NCBI GenBank assembly: GCA_034008185.1
Contig: CM067081.1
Location: forward strand, 83,534,765 to 83,598,764
Length of the DNA: 64,000 nt
Reading direction: 5' to 3'
From: Gorsachius magnificus
Taxonomy: Eukaryota > Chordata > Aves > Pelecaniformes > Ardeidae
The notes beneath the pieces are model-generated. The model did not search any database. It saw only the letters and a list, made by a program, of their open reading frames with translations, and was not told where the DNA came from. The translations under genes and the position numbers were made by a program. Positions within the stretch are counted from its first letter, which is position 1, and every line of letters starts with the position of its first letter. Positions 1-10,095 of this stretch are shown here, piece after piece.

Positions 1-3000
1 CTACAGCCATCATACTGACCAATTTAGCAAGTACCTTTACATACAAAAAAAAAGCAAGCAGTGCTATCTAAGCTCAACTAACCAAGCGTGAAACAAAATA
101 ATTTCATCAACACATTTTGTAAGGGTAAGAAGTAGCCAGAGCTGACTGTAACTACACTGGTTATTTTCCTGAATTTTTTCTTTGTATGTTCTTATAAGAA
201 CAGAAAAAAGATTCAATGTGCATTAATTAACACATTTATCCATCAGGTTTTAATAGCAGCTGGGACATTCCCATTAGCCTTGGCAACAACATTTAATATT
301 CCGCGTGCACTGTGCCCTTCTGTCACTGTGGAAACAGAAAGCCAAGCCTCCGACTTCCCTCCAGTAAAGCACCTGATTTGCCAAGAGCGCCTCCTGACTT
401 TCTGGGGTTTTTTAAAGCTGTTTCTCCCCATGTCCCCATTGTTTTCTATCTCTAGTAAAAGTACATCACTCACTTTGAAACAGACAAAAGCTAGCAGCTA
501 TCACAGAGGGACATCGTCTGTGGAAAACACACCTGCGCATGCCCAGGGCACCACTGGATGGTGTCACAGCCCCGCTCATCACCCGTGCAAAACTCCCGAG
601 CGCTCTCGGCCACCATTTCAGGGAGAAAGCCTTCAGTGGAGAATCAAATGCCAACAGGAATAAGGGAAGCAGGGAACCATCTATCCACACACGCGCCTCT
701 GCCCACAAAATCCAGCAGAAAACAGCTCAGAGGGAGGGAAGGATGAGGTTCGACCATGAGGTCCGGCACTTCCTCTCTGCGAGGATGATGGAAAGAGCCT
801 AAACCATGCTGGGGAGCTGACCATAATGGGGAAAACATTCGGCAGCTTTTATGACGACAGCCATGGAAAACCTAAGAAAATCCAGAAATAAAGTTTTATG
901 GGAAAATAAAATAATTTTAATGAAATCTGCAGACTGTTTAAGGCTAAAATTATTCAAGTCTTGACTCACGCTGCTATCTCATTTGTGTTTTGTTTCAGTT
1001 CCACCCACTCCCCGAATACTCACCTTCAGTTTGCCATGGCTACTATAAAGTAGCATTTTCAAGAGTTATTTTACTTCTTCCTGGTTCTTTTCTGCCTCCC
1101 TGAGGTTTCCACTGAGGAATAAGAGGAATTCAATATGTGGTAGATTACAACAATTTCTCAAAGATGGCGTTGCAAGCATATTAGTGGCAGATAAGACGAA
1201 AAACCTCAAAGAATTTCAGGAGGAGGTTAAAGATTAAGTATCTATTACATGCTTGTCATAGCTCAAGTTTGAGGAGAAAAACAGGTATTTTCAAACTGTT
1301 TAAAAACAATTTGAAGCAGAGGACTAAAAACTATAGCCTATAATCTGAAATGGGGGATTTTCATCAGACCATTACTAAGCAGGAGAAAATGCCGCTTTAA
1401 TTTCAGCACGGGATGGGAGAACTGCCTATGGAGCGAAGGTATACGCTGCGCGAGGGAAATAATTGCTAACACGGGCTACATCAGTCACGCATAGCAAAGC
1501 CCCTGCTGCACTGCATTCCTTGTATTGGCTCACGTAAAACTCTGGCTCAACGAAACAGTTATCGGCTTTAGTACCTAATAACCTCACTGGCTGGGGAGCA
1601 GGCAATAACAGATGATTCACTAGATTCTGTTACATTCCCCTGACATGGTATGACAAATATCTCGAAGATTTCAAGGCTTTTGTACCAGCGCCCATCACAG
1701 AGCCTAAGCAGATGTTGCATGAAGTGTTATTGTTCATTACACCTTGCAAGTTGTAGGCTCCTGACAGATGTGCTGGAGCAGATCCCTGTTCTTGCACCAA
1801 AAAGTTCTCGGCTCCAAATACTCCCACCAGTCATCTTTCCTCCTGACTTTTTTTTTTTTTTTTTAAAATACATGCCTAAGCAGCTCAAGAAAAGCATTTA
1901 ATTTCCCACAAGGGAAGTTCCATGTGGCAAACTTATTTTCAGCTGTGTGCCTAACAAATACAACTACTCATTTTACACTTTTGTTTGGGAAAGTGCATGA
2001 CATTTATGTCAACACAGTTCTGGTAACAAAAGTGTAAGTTTACACACAAACAGCAAACATTTAAAACCATCCAGAAGTTACCTCTCCAAAACAAAAACCC
2101 CAAACAAAGATACACAAAAAGCTACCAACAAGAAAAGGAAATTTAATGGAGAAGTTAGGAAAAAGTACTGAAGATCCAGCCAGAGTTCTGCGCTAATTCA
2201 GACTTGCACAGCGTTTGTCAGCACGATGCATGCCCAAGGACTTCATTCTAGCAAATCCTGACAAAAGTTCCCAGCATCTTGAATTTAAGCAGCTTTAAAA
2301 AGATGTCTTAAGTTGACAAAAGCACTTTCTCATGCTGCAAAACACTCGTGTCCCACCAGAGAGCAAAACATACATAAACCCATGGAGTTTAAAAAACATC
2401 AGTGGGAAATCCCTCCTGAATAAGGTCAACCAGCAGCCGCTCTGCTGGGCAGGCTCAGGACGGGCGCGGGCAGGAGACAGCAGGCAGCCAACGCTCACCT
2501 TCACCCAGCAGCTTCACTGATGCACACTCAGCATTAGGACTGAAAAGCCTCAATGGATTTCCTAGCGTGCAAGCTGATAAAAACGCAGACTACACGGTAA
2601 AGTGAAAGCCAGACACGGGTGAGTCCCAGTTAGCTGCGCCTTGCTGGCAGCCACGAGGCAGTCGGATTGCTCCTCGGTTAGCCATCAGCAGCAGGCTCCA
2701 CAGCTCCAGCTCAGCAAAACCACCAATAAGCCCAAACGTATGTTTCCAATATTAAGAAAACCAGTGCACTACTCAAAACGTAATCCTCCTCTGGCTCGAC
2801 TCCCATCGTTTACTCTGGTGTTTTGGATCTCCAGACCAGCTGCACTGCTAACACAAGGTGTCCTTTCTGCCCACCAGCCCACAAACCAGCACCTGGAAGG
2901 CAAGCCAGCTGCTTCCTTACTTCCAAGCCACTCACGGAGCAAGTTTTGCCCCGTTTGCCTTCAGCGTAATCCCACTCTTCCAACTTATGTGTGCTTTAGA

Positions 3001-5112
3001 CCCAGGCACTCCTTGTATTTTCATTGGCATTGAAGGAATGTATACAAAGACAGAGTTTTAGGCTGAAATATGCAATGATTGCTCTATGCTCTTAATAAAA
3101 CATTAAAAAACTCCTACAAAACTGCATGTATTACATTGGATACTCCAAATCAGTTCATAACTTCAAGAAATCCAGTCTTCTTCATGACCCAGGTCCCAGC
3201 TGTCTTTGAACCACAGTCCTTTTCAACATCCTTCCCTCCAGGCAAAAACAAAAACAAACCAAAAAAGCCAAACACAAAGTAGAAACACATTCCTGAAAGT
3301 AGTTTTCTGTACATATAACTTTAGGCTAAAATTTCCAAGTGTCACATGCACTCAACTATCAAAGCATAAAGTGCGCGCACACCTAAAACTGACGCACAGC
3401 GACGCACTGAGGTTTGTGCCACTCGATAGCTCTGCGTCAGGCACATCTTTCTATTAATGAAACATAAGCTCCATTCACATTTTGAAATTGCTGCAAGTCA
3501 AAGAGCTCCAAACCCAGGGAGCACAAAAGATCTTGAATTCTCATAGTTCTTTGCATTGCTTGTAAATGTTTCCCAAGCCGCAACTCCACATGCAAGCTTT
3601 TGAGCCTAAAACCCAAGAGACAAATAATTATGGAGAGGGAAACTGCCAAAGCACCAAGATAGAGCAGCAATAGAAAGCAACGAACAGCTGAGGACTAAGC
3701 AGTACGTCGGATGCTATCTATTTGTTACAGTGAATGGTCAAACCTCCTCCACTGTTGTTCACCATGTTTACAGTGGAAGGGTGACAGAGAATTTTGACGG
3801 GCACAGTCACCCCGGCACCCCAGCTGTTCATGCCTACCCACAGAAGAAAAGTTGGGACAGGAGACATGGATTTCTCCTCCCATACTGTCACGCCGAGTTC
3901 GCTTCCTCCAGGCCACAGGCTATGTCGCATACAACTTAGAAGAAGACACTTTACAAGATGGACGTGATGGACAAAAGCCACCATGGCTCCATTTTGTCCT
4001 TTGCCCATGGTGGGTATTGACCTGGTAATCCTCCCAGCACAGGCTTCTGCATCTGTACAGAGCCTCACAGGCTCAGCTGAGACCCTTTACTTTGATACAA
4101 CCATCTTTGATGTCCCACGTGGAGACTAAATTATCTTCCTTTACGTTTGCTCACCACAACTCAGAACCAGAGGCACTCGTACCCAAACAGATTTTAAGGA
4201 ACCAGGCAGGAGAACAGAAAGGATTTTGGTTTCCCTGGATGGCTCAAACCAGTCCAGCCACAAGTACGTTGAGGTGAGCCCTGCAGAACAACCCCCCAAA
4301 CCTGCCACCACACATCCCGCCTGACCAGCACCTTGGCAAGATACTGTGTGCTCCATCGGGAGACAGCCTTGATCCCACGCTCCAGGGTAAAAAGCACCTG
4401 TGTTAAAAGTACGCTATAAGCAAATACATACATCCTCTGCAGCATTAACACTGTGGTGCCACGAAAGGTTCATGTTTTTTGCAGGTGGACCTGAGCAACT
4501 CATGGGAAGGCGGCTCCCATGGCTCCGTGCAAGCTCTTGGTCCCCCAGCAGGAACGGCCCCAGGAGCTGCACAGCAAGGTGCTGTGCAGCCCAGGCAGGT
4601 GCTGGGGATGCATTCATGGGGAGCACATGCATGTGTCTGAGGAGGGGTGAAGGGCACACGCCGCTGGGATGCAGATGGGGAAGGTCAAAAAGAACAGAAG
4701 TCCAGGATTTTCAGTGGGAAGAATGGCCACCGTGGGGAGCGTGGTAACTTAACAACCCACAGCAGCTCCCTCTGCTAACGCTTCACCCCAGTGAAATTTC
4801 ACTGGATACAATGCTCCCGTGCTTCTAGAAAGATGACAATGCATTTACATCTAAATACCATCGGTGGAAGTACAATACGTGCAGTGATTCGGCATCTGGC
4901 TGTACCAACTGTGTATCTCAGGGAAAACAAAATCCTCGCTGTGAGAACGTGCACCCACTCAGGGACGACACGATGCCGCTGCACGCGGAATAAAAAAAGA
5001 TACCAAGAAGTAGGCTTCACTGCGTTTATTTTCAATTTATTTTAACCTTACCCTGAAACGGACTTTGGACTTAAGAGTAATGACTTTAGGTATTACTAAA
5101 TATTGCTCAGAG
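1..5112. other. Noncoding stretch, probably within GPM6B intron 1
   Basis: This is AT-rich DNA with no recognisable exon apart from the weak candidate at 3437-3694 listed separately. Open frames here are short, overlap on both strands and do not resemble known proteins. A T-run lies near 1850-1864. If the ATG-G donor at 9516 belongs to GPM6B, transcribed leftward, this stretch is intronic. No GPM6B exon 2, which would carry the conserved cysteine-rich N-terminus and first membrane segment, was found. That exon should therefore lie beyond the left edge. Confidence 0.5.
3437..3694 (-). CDS. Unidentified possible terminal exon: membrane helix plus amphipathic tail
   Basis: I do not recognise this product. 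On the minus strand a cttag acceptor-like site is followed by 85 open codons and a TGA. The peptide starts with a short Ser/Cys-containing lead. A roughly 20-residue hydrophobic segment follows (LLLLYLGALAVSLSIIICLL). Then comes a charged, helix-prone stretch with VELRLGKHLQ, and the end is SLIERCA. This order resembles a single-pass membrane protein with a cytoplasmic coiled coil. The acceptor has a poor pyrimidine tract. The frame does not match the phase left by the ATG-G donor at 9516, so it cannot be spliced directly to that exon. It may be an exon of an unknown gene, a retrocopy remnant, or chance. Confidence 0.22.
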   Translation of the reverse strand, partial: SSAVRCFLLLLYLGALAVSLSIIICLLGFRLKSLHVELRLGKHLQAMQRTMRIQDLLCSLGLELFDLQQFQNVNGAYVSLIERCA

Positions 5113-5272
5113 AAGTTGCGGATGCCCCATCCCTGGATGCTCCATCCCTGGAAGTGTTCAAGGCCAGGCTGGACGGGGCTCTGAGCAAGTAAAGAGATGT
5201 CCCTGCCCATGGCAGGAGGGTTGGGCTAGATGATCCTTAAAGGCCCCTTCCAACCTAAACCATGCTATGATT
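5113..5272 (+). mobile_element. CR1 retrotransposon, 5'-truncated 3' end
   Basis: This is the final ~160 bp of a CR1 element in plus orientation. It covers the end of the ORF2 coding region (wording equivalent to [15 protein letters not shown]) and the 3'UTR, with GGTTGGGCTAGATGATCC and CCTTCCAACC. It finishes at a decayed ATGATT tip. The segment CCCATCCCTGGATG/CTCCATCCCTGG looks like a small internal duplication near its 5' end. Extreme 5' truncation is normal for CR1. The copy is noncoding and fixed-looking. Confidence 0.9.
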
Positions 5273-8200
5273 AGATAGCATTAATCTTGAAAAACAAAGG
5301 CTATAGAAAAAAAACTGTGTTAAAAAAAAGATGCTTGCAACATGGCAATTGCTGGAATAATAACACATGGAAGCAAACTTGAAACAAAGATACCTGGCTT
5401 GAAAAAAATAATTCAAATCCTTTAAACATTGAAAGCGACCTGCAAATTTCAATTGGTTTAAGAAATTCTGACAACACTCTGAAAAAGACAGATAATCAGG
5501 CACTGCCACAGTTCAGCCCTCCCAGGGGTGTAATCTGTATGTTTTTTCTGAAATGTAACATTTCAAGATCTACCAGACATAATTCACACCCGGCATAGAT
5601 GATTTCTCCTATTACTGAACCACATGTTTAGAAAGAGAGCAAGAGGGAGAATCTGTAAATATGGTGAAAACACAAATTGTTTAGGATACTGGGGAACACC
5701 TGAAACACACAACATTTTGTCCTCCGCCTCCTTCTCAGACAAGAAGGACTATAGTGAGAAGGCAAAATTAAGTACTTCTTAATAGCCTAAGCAGGTCTTG
5801 TGGAGATAGAGGAAAGGCAGCAGTATAAAAATTTGTATTTCACAGGTTTGAAGAAAAGACGAACTTAATATTAGTTTATTCTTTTTACAGAAACAAGGTT
5901 AAATATATTTAAGAGGTGCAAGATTTAACAGAATACAGACTACACCACTTGGCAATTGAAATCCAGCCACCCTTAATGACCGATACTAATCAGATTTTAC
6001 TATTACTGTGACACACAAAAGATTTCAGCTCCCGCCTGGACAAAGTGTACAGCTGAATAGAAAGAAAGAGGACTGATTCTCTTTCGGGATTTGCCCCCAG
6101 CTGTTTGTAAGAAGAAAGCCTGCTTTAGGGAATATTTGAACCTACTTTGGACATAAAAGCAAGGACCGTTTCTATGGGTGGTAGAAGCCCCTAAGGTGGA
6201 ACTCCTGAGGTTACTGCCTAGGAGGAAGGGATGGTTCGCTCCAGGATGCCGGGAAGGTGCCAGTACTGCTGGGGGAGCTGGATGCGCTGCAGAAGGCGTG
6301 AAGGTCAGGGTGATGGCCCCGGTGCGGCACAGCGTGATGCCCCTGGGAACTCCTGGGTTTGCAGGCTCTGCGAGGCAGCAGCTCCTGCACAGGGACTGCA
6401 GAGAGACGGGACGCAGACCCAAATGAAGACATTTGTGCACAGTGCTCTCCTCAGTCCCTCTTTTTTAAAAAATGAACCAACCAAAATATAATACACGTAC
6501 CCACTCTGCTCCAACCACTTTTCTTACTTGAAAGCAACAGTTTGGGGAGTACAAAGAAGAAAAGGTGTAAAATTATAAAAACACATCCCAAGAAAGAACA
6601 CAGTTCCCAAGAAATGACACCGTATCATACTTTTAGGAACAAAAAACCTTTTGCACTTTTTATTCATTTTATAAAATAACAGCCCCCTCCTCACCTCCTA
6701 GACAAGACACTATGTTTGGGAGAGTGTGTGCCACGATGTAGGACGCCAATGTGTAGGTCTTTTCTCACACGAGACGCACAAGGCACTGCGCTGCTTATTA
6801 CTGACCGCCCTTCCAGCCCACGCAAACCCTCCCCGGTGCTGAACACAGCGTGCCCGACTTTCAGAAGTGCCGAGGGAGCCAAAAGCCCAACAAACATCAA
6901 TGGCCATGGTGGGCTCTCAGCACCTCTGAAAAGAACAAAAAAAAAAAAGAATAATCGGCCTCAGCAAGCCAGACCTGCACAAAAGTTTTGTGCGAGCAAG
7001 GACAGTTCAAATGGTGCTAATGAGAACCAGACAAATACATCCTTGCCATTGGATCAGGAAGCCCGACACAGCGCCTGGGCTCCAAACAAGTCCTGGTTAG
7101 ATGGTCACATCAGGCTCAGCCTACCTAAGGCCAAGGCAGCAGTTACGCAACAGCATAAAACAAAACGTTGTATTCATGAGGGACTGGATCCCCAGCTGAC
7201 AAAGGCTTCTTTTTGTGATTTCTTTTGAAGTATTTAATCTGCAATTTGTGTTAGAAGTCCCCTCTCCCGGCTAACCACGCTGCCATTACCCAGTCAGGCA
7301 CGGCTTGATCATCCCAACAACGTTTCTAAGCAAAGAAATCAACAGATGTTGGCGTTCTGTGCTACCATCACCGTTATTTGAGCAAAACCTTCAAGAAACA
7401 TTTTCTTCTCTCCACTCCCCTTTTCCCAATTGTTACATCCAGGACAAGACGTTCTATACGGACATAAAACATACACTTCACACACTGCTGCAGACCCACA
7501 ACTTGACAGACTAACTGTAGTGTTTGTGTAAGCTTTGAAGACCAAAATGAAGATTTGTTTCTCCTCGTGATGAATCACGCACAGAGATTTCAAACAACTT
7601 TTTGATTTCAAACCCCTAGCAACTTAATCTACTGAAGAAAAATCAATTTCATGGACTTAGCAGCAAAGACACTTAAGAACAATTTTACATGCACCACCTA
7701 ATAAATTTTATTCCCCCCCAAATAGGATGTTATAATCCAAAGAATACACTTCTCTTAATGAGACACTTGAAAACCTTCCACCCCATTCCAAGATTTATCT
7801 CACATCAATCCGTGACAGTAAAGTAAAAGTGTACATTAAAAGGAGGATACTAAATATAGACATGGGAAAGGTCGTCAACTTTGCAGTTTTTTAAGGGAAA
7901 ATAGTCTAAAAAGTGAGTATCAGAATAGGCACACAAAAAACGGTGCCAGTAATGCAGCTGGTTTGTTTGTTTCAGCCTTCAGAGCTGCAGAGGCAGCAGA
8001 AACCCATACTTTAACGTGCATTAAAAGGGGTGTTGGAAACTTCAAAAAAGCTTAGTAAAAAGACTGTAATACTACAAGAGTCTGATCTTCACTAAGCTAG
8101 GGAACAAACCAGTTAATAAGCATTTAGAAATTAGGGAATTAGGTGATGCGAATTAATTTAACAAAGTAGCAACCACAGGAATTCTGTCAGCTTCCTTTGG

Positions 8201-8500
8201 CTTTGGCTGAGTAATTAATTTTTTTTTTTTTTTTTTTTTGTTCTTAATTAAAACCAGAGACAGTGCCAGCATCAGTATGTGCATATTAACTCACGGGCAC
8301 GCAATGATAGCTCCGCCTGAGCAGCTGCAACCTCTAAGCAATAATACGCCACTGGCAAACTGGACCAAAGATGCAGCTGTATTTTTCTATCTTTCTTTTT
8401 TTTTTTTCTTCTTCTTCTTTTATCCAAACCTCGTAACTTTCATTACTGCTAAATTAATTTGGATCTATTGCTGGCTGAAAGGAAAGCTCACAGGAAGCAG
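5273..8500. other. Noncoding stretch between CR1 tip and CpG island
   Basis: The DNA is AT-rich, with a T20 run at about 8219-8239 and a T/C-rich run at about 8394-8420. A 170-codon plus-strand frame at 6716-7228 and a 145-codon minus-strand frame at 6003-6440 have low-information composition and no recognisable domain or splice context. I treat both as chance. The stretch would be part of GPM6B intron 1 on the inferred gene model. Confidence 0.5.
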
Positions 8501-9515
8501 CCCATGCCGAAAGGCCCGCGCCAAAAGGATGCGAACGCTGAGCCCGTGCGTTGACTACCGAGCCACCCCACGGGCAGGACGCATCCTTCCCTCCTCAGGG
8601 CCTCGCTTCTGCTCGCGTTCACCCGCTCACACAAGTGCTTCCCTCCCCGTAAGTTTGGGAACAGGAGCCGCCACTTCCCACCGACGCCCAATTCCCTCCG
8701 CCGCGCAGAGGCCCCACGCTGCAAGAGGGAAAAGCGCACGGCGTTACCCCAACGGCCCACGGGACTCCCTCACGCCCCCCAACCCGGCACGCAGAGGCGC
8801 GCTCGACGCTTCCCACCCCGAAAAGGCACCTCCGCTCTCCCCCCTGCCCCCCGGGTTTCCTCCTCCTCTCCCGAACCACGCTTCACCACCCCGGGCAAAA
8901 CCTGAGCCGCTCCCCACCGGACCCGCGGTTGGCAAAGAGGGGCTGGGCCCCGGGGGGGGCGCCCCCCACGCCAAGCCCCGCGGGGAGACCGGGGGCCGCC
9001 CGCGGCCGCCGCGCTCCCCTCGCCCAACGGCGCCCCGGCCCCCGGGGCAGCCCCCGACCGCACCGCTGGGCGGGAGCGGGGGAAAAACCCGCTCCGCGCC
9101 GGCTGCCTGCAGCAGCCTCCGGGAAACTACAGCCCCGGGACTCCCCGGCGTTACTATCCACGATAATCTGTTTTTAGAGGAAAGGAGAGCGCCCTGCAGC
9201 CGGCGAGGTCCCGGTGCCCCGCCGGCTCTCCCCGCCTGCCAGGAGCCCCCCGCGCCCGCTCCCGCCGAGTTTCTGTGGCAGCGGCCCGGCCCCGGCGGGG
9301 CGAGGGGGGGCTGAGGGGCGGCCGCCCCCGGCCCGCTCCGCCGGGGCGCTCAACAGGCGCTCAACGCCCCCCGCCCCGCCGCGCGGGAAGAGGCCGGACC
9401 GGGCCGGGGCCGCCGCCGCCGCCACCCCCGGGGCTGCCCCGCACCTGCCCCCGCTCCCACCCTCCCCGCCCTGCGGCCCCGGGGCGAGGGCTCCCCCGCT
9501 GCCCGGCTCGCTTAC

Positions 9516-9519
9516 CCAT
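9516..9519 (-). CDS. GPM6B: First coding exon piece (Met plus one base of Gly), probable GPM6B
   Basis: GPM6B is a four-helix proteolipid-family membrane glycoprotein of neurons and oligodendrocytes. On the minus strand the sequence reads GCCAGCC-ATG-G|gtaagc: purine at -3, G at +4, then a consensus donor. So this exon supplies only Met and the first base of the next codon. That split is known for the proteolipid family (PLP1, GPM6A, GPM6B; next residues Gly-Cys or Gly-Leu). In mammals GPM6B lies immediately downstream of GEMIN8 on the same strand, which fits this position and orientation. No downstream exon is in the window, and the alternative GPM6B first exon encoding a longer N-terminus was not found. 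The identity is inferred from split-codon structure and synteny, not from protein sequence. Confidence 0.55.
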
Positions 9520-9586
9520 GGCTGGCTCTCGTCGCCCGGGCGGTGCGGGGGGAGCAGGGCAGGGGCTCGCTCTGCCGTGCCTCGCC

Positions 9587-9619
9587 GGGCTGGGCTGGGC
9601 TGGGCTGCGCCGGGCTGGG
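9587..9619 (+). repeat. (GGGCT)n G-quadruplex-prone tract in the GPM6B leader
   Basis: Four tandem GGGCT units start at 9587, with two further GGG runs at 9612 and 9617. This gives six G-triplets with short loops on the plus strand. The tract lies about 70-100 bp upstream of the minus-strand ATG, so it would be in or next to the 5'UTR. The G-rich strand is the DNA template strand and the transcript would be C-rich. Confidence 0.7.
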
Positions 9620-9699
9620 CGAGAGGCGCGGCAGCGGCCGGGCGGGCCGGCGGGCTCCGGCGCCCCCCCGCGGCCTGTGGGGGGCACCCCCGGCGGCGG

Positions 9700-9704
9700 C
9701 CAAT
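9700..9704. promoter_or_regulatory. CCAAT box
   Basis: A CCAAT pentamer within GGCCAATGCG reads on the plus strand, about 180 bp upstream of the minus-strand start codon at 9519. NF-Y sites work in either orientation and commonly sit 60-100 bp upstream of the transcription start. That would put transcription start near 9600-9640 on the minus strand. The position is an inference. Confidence 0.45.
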
Positions 9705-10095
9705 GCGCCGCCCGCCCCCGCCTCCGCCCCGCCGCCCGGGGCCTGGTGCCGGCGTGCCCGGCGGGTCGGGCTCGCTTCCTTGTGCTGGGGCCGGCTTGCC
9801 TCCCGCGGGTTGGCGTCCGCCCTCAGCAGGCTTCCAGGAAGGACCCCCCCGGGGCCAGGCAGGCCCCTGCCCCTCTCCGCTTCAGGTGTTTGCCCGGGGA
9901 AGGGGGCGAAGGGCAGCCTCGACCGTCAGAGGCTGTAACATTTCTCCGTGGCGATGGCAAGGGCACCGTGCGCCCAGACATTACGTTATTTCATTAAGAT
10001 CTCTCTTCGTGTTCAACACGGCGATTCTTCTCTTCACAGCCTCTCCCGAACCTACGAACGCCGCCCTACAGCGTTGCGTGGCGCCGCGGTGGCTG

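Larger units (their letters stand above)
8500..10095. promoter_or_regulatory. CpG island, probable promoter of GPM6B
   Basis: About 1.6 kb of very GC-rich, CpG-dense sequence stands out abruptly from AT-rich flanks. It contains many GC-box-like runs and a CCAAT box. A strong translation start with a splice donor lies on the minus strand. Long frames in several registers on both strands are the usual by-product of GC-rich DNA with few stop codons. No TATA box is evident, as is common for CpG-island promoters. A divergent plus-strand transcript is possible but nothing directly shows one. Confidence 0.85.

Noticed and set aside
6716..7228. 170-codon plus-strand frame
   Set aside because: Lys/Pro-rich, contains an A-run-derived poly-Lys patch, with no family resemblance.
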